Source: Brachionus plicatilis
Taxonomy: Eukaryota > Rotifera > Eurotatoria > Ploima > Brachionidae
DNA: 64,000 nt
Assembly (NCBI GenBank): GCA_010279815.1
Contig: QEOQ01000633.1
Location: 389,698 to 453,697 of the forward strand
Direction of reading: 5' to 3'
Part shown: one piece after another, positions 20,847 through 30,865 of the stretch
Numbering within the stretch: position 1 is the first letter of the stretch
Layout of the letters: each line of letters begins with the position of its first letter
Program-made: the position numbers and the translations under genes
The notes under the pieces: model-generated
Told to the model about the DNA's origin: nothing
Seen by the model: only the letters and a program-made list of their open reading frames with translations
The model's database searches: none

Positions 20847-22782
20847 ATGTCAAGTAATTTTATTGATTCAAATCCTCAGATGGTTTCTCCTGTCTTGAAA
20901 AGAAGAAACGAAAGTTTTGTATGGCAATATATGAAAAAATATGAGAACAATTGTTTGCCAAGTAATCAATTGTTCGGCAGAATTCTCTATCAAAACTAGT
21001 TCAAGTTCGCTGGCTGTTCATTTAGCAAACATTCATGAGATTAATGAAACTGGAATTGAAGATAATTCTGGAGAAACAACTTGTTCTAAAAGTCCAAGAA
21101 AATACTTTTGTGATCAAAACAAAATTTCTGAGCTCTTTATCGATTTTGTTGTATCAAATATCCAATCATTTAGTATAGCAGACGATACAAAGTTTAGAAA
21201 GTTTATCTTTTCTTTAAATCCACGTTTTGTACTTCCGGATAGAAAAACTGTTCGGGAAATGATAAAAAGAAAGTTTGATAAAAAAAAGAATGAATTAAAG
21301 GATATTCTTGAAATTAGCATATCGAAGATAAATTTGACATGTGATATTTGGACTTCATTGAGTAAAGATCCTTATCTTGCAGTAACCTGCCATTTTATTA
21401 CAAATGATTGGAAGCTAAACGAATATCTGTTAGATATTATTTATTTTCCACATCCTCATGATGCAAGTTTTATTAGCAATACAGTTTTAGAGGTTGAATT
21501 TTTTAATAAAAATTTTAAATTATATTTTATTTTGGAATAAAGATACTGAATGACTTCCAAATATCTAATAAGTTTCACTCATTTACAAGTGACAATGCTG
21601 CTAATATGGTTTTAGCGGCTGAAATGATTTGTTCCAACCAAGAAAATTCTTTACATGTTCGATGTGCAACACATATATTGAATCTAATAGTGCAAACTGG
21701 TTTGGAAAATGATTTGTTCAAAAAAACAATAGAAAAGATTAGATACTACTGCAAAAAAATTCATTCATCAACAAAATTAATTCAATTTTTTGAGAGTCAA
21801 ACGGTTTCAAATAATGAGCCAAAACTAAATGTTGTACTTGATGTCCAGACTAGATGGAATTCGACACATGAAATGCTACAAGTCGCAATAAAAGTAAAAA
21901 AATCAATTAAAGCGACTTCAATCCATCTTGAGAATGAAAAAGACTCTATTTTCCCAAGAATTGAAACAACTGATTGGAATTATGCTGAAAAACTTATAGA
22001 TTTATTGGAGCCATTTAGACAGGGTAAAATAATTGATTTTTTTAAGATATTAATCTAAATATTGATTTAAAGGAACAATTGATCTTTCTTTTTCTAAGAA
22101 AGTTTCTTCGTCTCATTTGTTTCCATGCTTTAAACAAATAAAAGATCATCTAAACATATGTGAAGCTGATAAAAAATTTGATTTTGTTCATGATGCGATC
22201 AAAATTATGAAATCAAAATTTGAAGAATACTGGATCAAAATTTTGGATAAAGCATTAATATGTCATGTTTTGGATCCAAGATTTAAAGCACATTATATTG
22301 ATTGCAGATTATTAAAAAAAAAATCTGTTTTTTTAATAAAAAAATTAATAGATATATATCAAACTTCAATTGATTCTAGTCCAAGTCAACTGAGTACGTC
22401 TACAAATATAGAAAAAAAAGAAAGATCATTGACTTTAATGGAGCGTATGATTTCTAAGATTACAAATACAAGAGAAAATGATGAAGATGAACTCTCAACT
22501 TATTTAAAGCAGCCTCCAATTATTTATTCGAATGAATATGATATTTTACAATGGTGGAAAGAGAATAACAAAGATCTTCCTATCATGGCCCAGATTGCAA
22601 AAGACTTTTTATCATTAATGCCTACCAGTGTTCCTTCCGAAAAATGCTTTTCGATTGGCACACTAACAGTAGATAAAAATAGAACACGATTGCACTCTAA
22701 TACAGTACAAGAACTACTTTGCTTAAAATCTTGGATAAAACGAAAAAAAATTAAATGTTTATTAAAATTAATAAATTTTTAA
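20847..22782 (+). CDS. hAT-family transposase (BED finger, RNase H fold, hATC dimerisation)
   Basis: The start ATG at 20847 precedes a BED finger: SFVWQYMKK, then after one apparent frameshift near 20935 VCQVINC and LAVHLANIH. Two short introns are clear: 21493-21542 (50 bp) and 22024-22072 (49 bp). Removing them restores continuous frames across SNTVLE/ILNDF and PFRQ/GTIDL. Catalytic-region motifs include LTCDIWTS, FTSDNAANM and DVQTRWNSTHEM. The C-terminus has the hATC dimerisation motif with QWWKENNKDLP, AKDFLSLMPTSVPSEKCFS and NRTRLHSNTVQELLCL. The protein cuts and pastes its own element in the nucleus, probably binding the ACCGGTTA motifs. Apart from the single frameshift the gene looks complete. 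Confidence 0.88.
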
Positions 22783-23159
22783 AAAAAATATTTTTTTTGT
22801 TATTTAAATTTTTTTGAAAATAGAAATTTTACAAATTAAAACTAGACTAGTGATGCCGGTTTTTTAAAATCCTTTCAAAGTTTTCAAACCGGTTATGATA
22901 ACCGGTTATAGATTCAAACCGGTTTTGATAACCGGTTATTGATTCAAACCGGTTTTAATAACCGGTTTTATTTTTTGACTGATTTTTAAAAACCGGTTAG
23001 GTTTCTAACCGGTCGACCAACCCTAGTTATCGCTTGTTGGCTGTGAAAGAAGAAACTCTTTAAATAACTATTAGAAGTTAAGATATTAAAAAATAATTTT
23101 TAATTGTATAAAAAAAAGAGTTAAATCTAGTAATAATTAATTTAATTTTTACTAATTAT

Positions 23160-23282
23160 TTTTTTTTATTTTTATTTTTGTAAAACGCTAAAAAGGGATG
23201 GATGTACATGATGATTATCCAAACCCCTAATCGCCCTAGTTGCGGCTTTTTTTATATAAATAAATAAATAAATAAAAATAAT
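23160..23282 (+). repeat. LINE or SINE 3' stub with (ATAA)n tail
   Basis: A GC-richer block (GATGGATGTACATGATGATT, then CCCCTAATCGCCCTAGTTGCGGC) passes into TTTATATAAATAAATAAATAA, the form of a non-LTR retrotransposon 3' end. No coding part remains. Confidence 0.5.
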
Positions 23283-23985
23283 GAATTTTGTGAAGAAAAG
23301 TGTTCATGATGATTAAAATAAATGTTCTAAAGCTTTTCTATGAATAAATAAAATTAATTGGTTATCCAATTAACATTTTTATTTCAAAATTTTAAAATCA
23401 ATTAAATAATGCCGACTTATGTGTTTTTAGGTCGGACAAAGGTCTAAAAAAATAATTTAAAATGTTTTAGGCTTGTAGGGTTGTATTTTTTAAAACAGTA
23501 TGCTTGAGCATAGGCTTGATGGGTCTTGTGAGAGGTAATCAAAATACAACATTGACATAATTCCTTTTTAAATTAATTTATATTTTTCCTTGTCAAATAA
23601 CACACCATTCGGCATTATTTCAAAAATTTAGATTATACTTTGTCTTGTGTACCAATTTATTAATTTAAAAATCGATCAAAATACAAAAATATTTTTTTCT
23701 ATAAAACAAAAGAATCATTCTTAATTTAAAAGAGATCTTATTTTAATTTACAATTATAAAACCTTTAATTTCTTTGCTTAATAAAATTAGGATTAATAAA
23801 AAAAAATTCAAAAAATTTTATTTTCATTTAATTTTTTTTAAAGGTCATAATTTTTAGAACATTATTCCAAGAATTAAACCAGAAACAAATTTTATTAATT
23901 TCTTTAAATTCCTTTATTAATTATTAAAAAACTCAGCAAAAACAACTTTTCAAACTTATTCTAGAATTTTTGGGTCTTGCCTGTT
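23283..23985. other. Gene-free AT-rich DNA
   Basis: No protein motif or repeat boundary recognised. Confidence 0.5.
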
Positions 23986-23989
23986 ATGT

Positions 23990-25245
23990 GACCAGTGACT
24001 TTATGTCGATTTGGTGACCAGGTATTTTTTCTGACTGGTCATATATTCACTGGTCACCTAATATGTGATCAGGCAAAATTATTTATTTGGTAAAAATGAC
24101 TATAAATAATTTTAACCTGGTCACCTAAATAAACATTTGGTCACGAAAATTTTGAAATTGGTCACATAAATTTCTTTTAAGTTAAATAAAATTTAATTGT
24201 AAATATACCGTACGGTTGACATTGACATAAAAAATCTAAAATTAGGTGGTTAAGGCAAAATTGTGGAGATCGATGAGAGCCTTTATGCCAAAGTAAAACA
24301 CTCAATAGGTACTTTTCAAAGTTATCCACATATGGAAGCAATTACAATAAAAGAGAATGATTTTTTGGCAAATGGCACCGATTCAGATCATGAAGAAAAT
24401 TGTGAATGAGTTTTTGAAGAGGTTGGTTTAGCCATTTGCAAGCTTTGTTTAAATCAAACAAAAAAAAATTTTCTGATAAGAAGCTCCAATTGCTTCTGAA
24501 GCGACACAGTCTGCTGTAAAAAAAGTTCTTAGCAAACATAAAAACCCAATAGCTTGCTCGGAGTGCGGGAAATTTAATGAAAAATGAGCGTGGTGTAAAG
24601 CAACACATCGCAAAAATGTATAAAAAATTTTTTATTGAATTTTTATAATTTTAAATTATTACTAATAATTTAATAAAATCTATTAGAAAACAATAGTTTT
24701 TTCTTAGCAACATTCTTGAATACAAGATACAAAAAGTTCTCAAATGCTACTTCAGATCTTAAAAGAAAATTTACCAGAATTGCTGAAGATTTAATTCGAG
24801 AAAAATAAGTGAATTCAAAGAGATAATTACTTCATCGAATAATAAAAATAAAGAAAATATTGAAAACAGTGTTCCTGACAAAAAGAAAGGGATTCAATTG
24901 AGTAATTCATCAGAAGAAGAAAGCATTAAAGTGAATTGGAGAACAGTAAAAAAGGAAATCAACAATTATTTATAGGAAAATAAGGCAGCAGGTTTCATTG
25001 AATTTTGGAAACAAAACATGACAAAATATCCAATTCTTTTTGAATTTTTCAAAAAATACACAATTGCACCTGCAACAAGAACACAGTCCGAAAGACTGTT
25101 TTCAAGTACTGGGTATCAAGTTTGGGATAGACGGAACAAAATGTGACCTGAAAAGTGGAAGAATTAATGTTTTTATATGAAAACGAAAATATAATTTAAA
25201 CTTCTTTAAAATTTAGAAATAAAGCTATTAAGAAAGTAATAAATT
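23990..25245 (+). pseudogene. Decayed second hAT element
   Basis: The left part (23990-24180) has repeated GTGACCA, TGGTCAC and CTGGTCACCTA motifs in both orientations, like hAT subterminal repeats. A zinc-finger piece follows near 24555-24620 (CSECGKF, then GVKQHIAKMY), and near 24985-25165 a hATC region: FIEFWKQNMTKYP, FFKKYTIAPATRTQSERLFS and WDRRNKM. Several stops and a missing catalytic core show an internally deleted, dead copy. Exact ends not determined. Confidence 0.7.
24243..24310 (+). pseudogene. Merlin/ISXO2-like transposase scrap
   Basis: About 22 codons read GKIVEIDESLYAKVKHS (one stop just before), nearly the same as GKIVEIDESLFIKVKHN in the transposase at 43830-44381. It covers the first catalytic Asp of the IS1595/ISXO2 DDE domain. 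It is an isolated fragment inside the decayed hAT. Confidence 0.75.
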
Positions 25246-25270
25246 TTAATTTTTTTCTAAAAATATCATA

Positions 25271-25607
25271 ATCAAATCTTTGTTCTTATCCAGCTAGCAC
25301 GATTTTCATTTGTTTAAATTTTTTTTCTTAAAAAATCTTTAAAACAACGCTCGTAAGCTCAAAATAAGCTTAAAATAGTGGAATCTTTGCTTGGTTGCTC
25401 GTCATTTTTATGGAGTTTTAAATATTTATAAGATTGGGTTGTTAAGCTTTTTTTAGGTTAAACTAAAATTAAAACTTTTTATTTTTTACTAATTAAGCAG
25501 ACACGTTTCAAACTAACGGTTGAGTATTCGTGAATCTAGATACTTCAAGATCAAATCTTGGTTCTAACACAGCTAGCACGATTTTCCTCTGTTTAAATTT
25601 TTTTTTT
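25271..25607 (+). repeat. Direct duplication of a 55-bp block
   Basis: ATCAAATCTTTGTTCTTATC and the following CAGCTAGCACGATTTTC, then a T-rich run, at 25271-25325 recur at 25549-25607 with few changes. Function unknown; possibly the ends of a small insertion. Confidence 0.6.
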
Positions 25608-26075
25608 TTAAATAACGAGTCGAGTATTTCCTTTTTTGTTGAATTTTTACCATTTTTCAGCGTTTTTTACGAAAATTTACGTCAAAAAATTCAGTCAAAC
25701 TTTATTTTCTTTACTTTTTCAAAAATACAAAAAAAAATTTTTTTTTCATGAAAATTGTTTTTTTTTTCGTAGAAATTTTGGATTTTTTTTTTCACTGAAT
25801 TTTACAATAACTATGGGTAATTTACCATAATTATAGTTATTTTACGAAAAATACCGTTTTTTAGATTACCATATTTTACGCTAAATATGGTAAAATATCG
25901 TGAATTTATCATAATTTACCGTAAATTCTCGAAACTTAGTACATGTAACTAAATCGGATTTTTTAAATTGTTACATGTAACAAGTACCATCTCTCCCATG
26001 TTATAATTTACTCTCATTTAGTTACTTGTAACTAAAACCAAAAATCTAAAATAAACACTGTGTTTAAATCGAATA

Positions 26076-28127
26076 CAGTCGACTCGCTTTAATCCGAAAC
26101 TCTTTTATTGGTAAAATTCGGCATTCGGACATTTTTCTCCGGTCCCTAACCCCTTTCCAATACTTTCAATACAAATTTCTTCACTTTTATTCGTAATTTT
26201 AGTTCGGTTTATTTTGCCATTCGTAACAAATAAAAATTAAAATTCTAAATCTACATGTTATAATTATCGCTCTTTTATCCGTAATTTTTTTTGAAACCAT
26301 GTTTAAAAACAATAAGTTCAAATCATAATATTTTAGTTTAAAAAAAATGGATCTTAAGCCAAAACGAATTAAACATGAACTTAAAAAAGAACAAAAGAAA
26401 AAAATATGCGATTTTCATGTATCCAATCCTAAGACTAGTCAAAAAGATCTAAGAGAAAAGTTCTCAACTGAATTCAATATGAGAATTCCCGCCTCAACTA
26501 TGAGTGACATTATAAAAAACAAAGAAATTTATCGTAATGACGAAGACTCTTATGAGTTTAGAAATAGAGGTGCTCTTCATCCACAACTTGAAGAGGCACT
26601 TCATTTGTGGTTTTGTGAACTTCGCGTTAATAAAATCCCCGTCAGTGATCAAATGTTAATTCACAAGGCTCATGATTTTGGAACAATGCTTCAAATCAAA
26701 AACTTCAAATACTCTGAAGGTTGGATTTCAAAGTTTAAGAAAAGGCATCACATTTCGCAATATACAGGTCATGGTGAGTCTGGTTCGGTAGATGAACAAG
26801 TTGTCAGAGATGGACGTGAAAAATTAAAAATAATAACTTCTAATTACAAGCCTCAAGATTTTTTTAATTTCGATGAAACCGCCTTTTTTTACAAAATGAC
26901 TCCTAGCAAAACGTTGGCAAGTGAAGCTGTATCAGGTGAAAAAATGAATAAAGAAAGGGTCACAGTCGGCATTTGCTGTAATTCAACAGGGACAGAAAAA
27001 ATTAAACCGATTGTTATTGGGAAGTCGAAAAATCCCAGATGTTTTAAGCATTTTGATCCAAACAAAATAGTTTCGTATTACTTCAACACTAAGGCTTGGA
27101 TGACTTCCATTGTTTTTACAAGTTGGATAAACGACTTCAATAGTTATATTAAGCGAACTGATCCGGAAAGAAAAGTTCTTTTACTAATTGACAATGCGTC
27201 GTCTCATCAAGTCCAAAGTTTATCAAATGTCATCATACATTTCTTACCCCCGAATACAACAAGTGTTCTGCAACCGTTAGATGCTGGTATTATCCGCTCG
27301 TTAAAGGCTCATTATAGAAAAAAATTAGTCGAATTTTTTCTTGAATCCATCGAATTTCACGGTGAACTAAAGTTACCAGATTTAAAAGATGCTTTGCACA
27401 TCATTAGAGATTCTTGGGAAAAGGTAACCTCAACTACTATCAACAACTGTTGGAAGAGGTGTAGTATTATGCAAACAACAAAAAACGTCCAAACTCCAAG
27501 TATCCAAGATGAACATTTAAAAGTAGTCGAGAGTCTAGATGAACTTTTAAAAAAACTCAAAAGTGGCTTTTATAATTATAGAATGACCGCTGATGAATTG
27601 ATAGACGTTGATGCTGACGAATCGACGGGCGAGGCCCTAACAGATCAAGATATAATTGAAATTGTTCAAAAAAACAATCAAAACTGTGATGACGAAGTTG
27701 AGGTAATCGATCAAGAACCTGTAACTGTAAGTTATAAACAAGCAAAGCAGGCAATAGATCATGTTCAAATTTTTTTTGAAACTTCTAAAGATTTTAACGA
27801 GTGTGACTTAGAATTGTTATCGAAAATAAAAGAGCTGATGTCTGAATTGAGTTTGTCAAGTCTAAACCAGACATTTATTTCTTCTTTTTTTAAAAAAAAA
27901 TTAATTTAAAAAATTATTCCGTTTACTTTAAAATTAAATGTTTATTAAACTATATTTCTATAAATTGTTATCAATAAAATTTTGCATCAAAATTTACATT
28001 CGTTAATCCGAAAATTTAAAATTTTTTGCTCGTTTACGGATTAAAGATACGGATTAAAGATCCGTAAAACTTAATCCGTAATGGTTTTTTTCGGTCCCGT
28101 CTGTTACGGATTAAAGAGAGTCGACTG
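26076..28127 (+). mobile_element. Complete pogo/Tigger-type element (2052 bp)
   Basis: TA dinucleotides flank it at 26074-26075 and 28128-28129. Its inverted termini start CAGTCGACTC and share TTTAATCCG; several further ATCCGTAA or TTACGGAT motifs lie near each end. It carries one uninterrupted transposase frame. It sits within the left arm of the palindromic MITE. Confidence 0.93.
26347..27909 (+). CDS. Pogo/Tigger-family transposase (CENP-B HTH + DDE_1)
   Basis: This is a 520-residue uninterrupted frame with its own ATG. Residues 1-60 form a CENP-B N-terminal-type helix-turn-helix (KTSQKDLREKFSTEFN, then STMSDIIKNK). Residues 75-140 form the CENP-B/Tc5 DNA-binding domain (ALHLWFCELRVNKIPVSDQM, then WISKFKKRHHIS). 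The DDE_1 core has FNFDETAFF (Asp about 176), LLIDNASSHQ (Asp about 282) and PLDAGIIRSLK (Asp about 312), a DD29D spacing typical of Tigger. The C-terminal 110 residues are acidic. It acts in the nucleus, inserting at TA. Full-length frame, matching termini and TA duplication suggest a recently active copy. Confidence 0.95.
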   Translation: MDLKPKRIKHELKKEQKKKICDFHVSNPKTSQKDLREKFSTEFNMRIPASTMSDIIKNKEIYRNDEDSYEFRNRGALHPQLEEALHLWFCELRVNKIPVSDQMLIHKAHDFGTMLQIKNFKYSEGWISKFKKRHHISQYTGHGESGSVDEQVVRDGREKLKIITSNYKPQDFFNFDETAFFYKMTPSKTLASEAVSGEKMNKERVTVGICCNSTGTEKIKPIVIGKSKNPRCFKHFDPNKIVSYYFNTKAWMTSIVFTSWINDFNSYIKRTDPERKVLLLIDNASSHQVQSLSNVIIHFLPPNTTSVLQPLDAGIIRSLKAHYRKKLVEFFLESIEFHGELKLPDLKDALHIIRDSWEKVTSTTINNCWKRCSIMQTTKNVQTPSIQDEHLKVVESLDELLKKLKSGFYNYRMTADELIDVDADESTGEALTDQDIIEIVQKNNQNCDDEVEVIDQEPVTVSYKQAKQAIDHVQIFFETSKDFNECDLELLSKIKELMSELSLSSLNQTFISSFFKKKLI

Positions 28128-28734
28128 TATTCAATTTTTATTACATGGTCTAAAACTAGAGGTTTGACTTTTGGCACGTCTCTTAAAATAAAAAAAAAAT
28201 TCTATTTAGAAAAATATTTTTCTTTATTTTAATTATTGGTACGTCTCTTAAAAATAAAAAAAAAAAAGAAGATTTTTGTCGATTTAAAATTGATTTAAAA
28301 TTAAAAAACTAGTGTTTGGTACTGTACTAAAAATTAGAAAAAAAGAATTTATAGAAGAAAAGTTTCGGCTCAAAATAGTTAAGAGTTGTTTTTTATGATT
28401 TGTTTCAACGTGACTAAAAAAATTGTAAAACTATCGTTACATTTTACCAAACACTAGTTTTTTAATTTTAAATCAATTTTAAATCGACAAAAATCTTTTT
28501 TTTTTTTTTTATTTTAAGAGACGTACCAAAAGTCAAACCTCTAGTTTTAGACCATGTAATAAAAATTGAATATTCGATTTAAACACAGTGTTTATTTTAG
28601 ATTTTTGGGTTTTGTTACAAGGAACTAAATGAGAGTAAGTTATAACATGGGAGAGATAGTACTTGTTACATGTACCAACTTAAAAAATCCGATTTAATTA
28701 CATGTACTAAGTTTCGAGATTTTACGGTAAAATA

Positions 28735-29245
28735 AATCTTTCTTTTGCATTTTGATTTTTTATTTTTGAATAATTTTATTTTTAGATTTTTTTTAAGAGG
28801 CACTTGATAAATCGACAAATACTATGGCTGAATTTAATAAATTAATTTTTTATAAAAGAAGGGCTGTCAGACCTTAACGACAAGGTCATTTCCGACAATT
28901 TTTGATTAAACAATTAAATTAAAAATAATTAATTAAAAAGGTTTTCGTGTAAAAAAAAATTTTATTTGTTAATAAAAAAAAACTAAATTTGTAAAATATT
29001 TGCTAGAAAAATTTCTAAATTATGAAAGATACACGAAGCAGAGCTTTACATACGAGTAACGAGACGTTAACTTTGTTTAGATTCGAATAAATCAAGAAAA
29101 ATTATAAACAAAAATTTTTTATTCAAATTCAAATTAATTATTCTCAAAAAAATAAAAACAAAATTATTTTTTTTTCATTAACTCAAAAATTGCAACGTAT
29201 TCAATTACAAAATTCTAATTTTTTTTTCTTCGTCTAATCGAGGTT
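28735..29245. other. Gene-free AT-rich DNA
   Basis: No frame or repeat boundary recognised. Confidence 0.5.
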
Positions 29246-29254
29246 TTAACATTT

Positions 29255-29700
29255 TAGATTGAGAAGCTTTTGTATTCGCTCCAAAGTCATTGGTTTGATA
29301 ATAAAATCTTTAAAATGTTTTAGGCGTGATAATGCAACAAAAGTTAGTCCCAAACTTTGTTCTTTTTACCTAGATCTATTACAGCTTTACTTATTATTTG
29401 TCCTTGTGACTTATGAATTGTAAGAGCGCATGCAAGGCGGATTGGAAATTGTTTACGATAATAATTCAATGTGCCATGATAAGCATCAAGAAAGTTTAAA
29501 GGAATCCAATTGTATCTTTGATCTCCCTTTTCAAATAGCCTTGGTCCAACATAAAAATCAAATTCAAAAAATAGAACAGAAGCTAAATTCTGTCTATAAT
29601 CGTTTGAATTAGGATATATAATGTATCTTATTATTCCATTCGCCCCATTTCCTAAACCTTTTGAAGTCCATAAATTAGTTGTAAGGGTTACTTTTGAATT
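29255..29700 (-). pseudogene. Pif1-like helicase C-terminal fragment (Helitron-type?)
   Basis: On the minus strand the frame reads TTNLWTSKGLGNGANGIIRY (helicase motif region V), then DAYHGTLNYYRKQFP, LACALTIHKSQGQIISKAV (motif VI, TIHKSQG) and, after one frameshift near 29360, GLTFVALSRLKHFKDF. These are hallmarks of the Pif1/RRM3 helicase C-terminal half. Pif1-like proteins unwind DNA and are encoded by the host and by Helitron transposons. With no Rep/HUH motif nearby, and with a missing N-terminal half and a frameshift, a Helitron or retrogene remnant is likely. The host gene itself seems excluded because the fragment is isolated. Confidence 0.8.
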
Positions 29701-29879
29701 GCTTTATTTGAGTTAAGTGTGTATTTATCCTTATTAGAACGTAATTTAGCGAGAATATTCAAAATGTTAAGTTAAGTGAAATGTTAAGTTTTATCTGAAT
29801 ATTTATTATTTATTGTATGTCAAAAATTTTTATTAAAATAATGAGAATAATGAGAATTTTTTTTCTATGTGTATAGTGT

Positions 29880-30430
29880 ATTGACGATTTACGTCCAAAA
29901 TTTTTTTAATAACAATTTAGTATTTGTTTTTTATTCACGTGTGTATATGCTTAATATGCTCGTCACGCACCGCTCGTTCCTAGCAAATAAGATCGTAATA
30001 GTTGCCTATAGAATGATTTTGAATGTAATCGACATCGTTTTATTTTTCGACTATTCGTTTGATTCTTTGATCACGAATACATTGATTCTTTCGTTGAGTA
30101 TTCAGAACGCCATTATCGATGTGATTAAGTATATATTCAAATTAATCTTGTTCTTCAATCAAATGCTGGATAAAAAACAGTGTTTGAGGACAGAGGGTAA
30201 TAAATTGCTACTCTGTTGTTGAAAACGCAATGCCAATCTCTCTCAAATTCAAAAAAGTTTACTCCATCGTCAGTCGTCATTGAATTATTGAGTTGATTCG
30301 TTGTAACTGGAGCTTTAAATTGGCTAAAGTAAATCAGAAAAGGTTAAAATTATTTTGTGGAAGTTTCATTGTCCATGATATCGAAATCGACCCCTATGAT
30401 GAGGGGTCCTGTGGAACCAACAGGCGGCTT
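29880..30430 (-). pseudogene. Degenerate minus-strand coding remnant, unrecognised
   Basis: Minus-strand frames read like old protein code with stops: QFKAPVTTNQLNNSMTTDD, FFEFERDWHCVFNNRVAIYY, then ILNHIDNGVLNTQRKNQ. It lies just upstream of the Pif1-like fragment on the same strand and could be part of the same element. No family could be named. Confidence 0.3.
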
Positions 30431-30865
30431 CCCAGTCAATCTTATTTTAAAGAATCTTTAAAGAATTTTTAGAGGTTATCGTACATTTTTCTTTAAAAAT
30501 TCTCTAAACATATCTCCAGAAATTTTCCAAATTTTCTACAAAATTTCTTTATATAATCTTTTTAAAATCTTTAATATTTAATAAACTTAAATGCCAAAAA
30601 ATTTAATCAAATTTATAAGGAAAAGAAATTTTATTTTAAATTAAGGTTCTTGGATTGATTGAAATTACAAAAATTGTTATAAAATATGAAAATTCTTTAG
30701 TTTTTACCAAATAAAATAATAACAAATATTTACAAAACTAATTTTATTTATTTTTTTAAATCTTAGATTGTCGAGTGTTGAGTCAAGTTTAATGCTGTCA
30801 CGTTAAAATTTGAAGATCCTGTTTACTGATTATATCTATTAAATAAATGTATTTTATTAAATAAA

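Larger units (their letters stand above)
19644..23025 (+). mobile_element. Nearly intact hAT transposon (3.4 kb)
   Basis: Perfect 8-bp target duplications GTTATCGC (19636-19643 and 23026-23033) flank terminal inverted repeats beginning TAGGGTTGGTCGACCGGTTA. Both subterminal regions carry ACCGGTTA motifs; the left one is amplified into a long array. Inside is one BED-hAT transposase gene with two tiny introns. Termini, duplication length and protein all agree with the hAT superfamily. Perfect duplications suggest a young insertion. Confidence 0.95.
25915..28732. mobile_element. Long palindromic MITE split by a pogo element
   Basis: Starting near TACCGTAAA (25915) the left arm runs to 26075, is interrupted by the pogo element, and continues from 28130 to about 28330. 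The right arm (about 28440-28732) is its inverted copy, ending TTTACGGTAA. The arms share GTACATGTAA, AACACTGTGTTTAAATCGAA, ACATGGTCTAAAACTAGAGG and CTAGTGTTTGGTA. Without pogo the element would be about 770 bp with arms of about 350 bp and a 110-bp spacer. It codes for no protein. Confidence 0.8.

Noticed and set aside
29869..30222. Hydrophobic 117-residue plus-strand frame
   Set aside because: The composition looks like a complement of degenerate minus-strand coding; no domain and no membrane-protein family resemblance beyond hydrophobicity.
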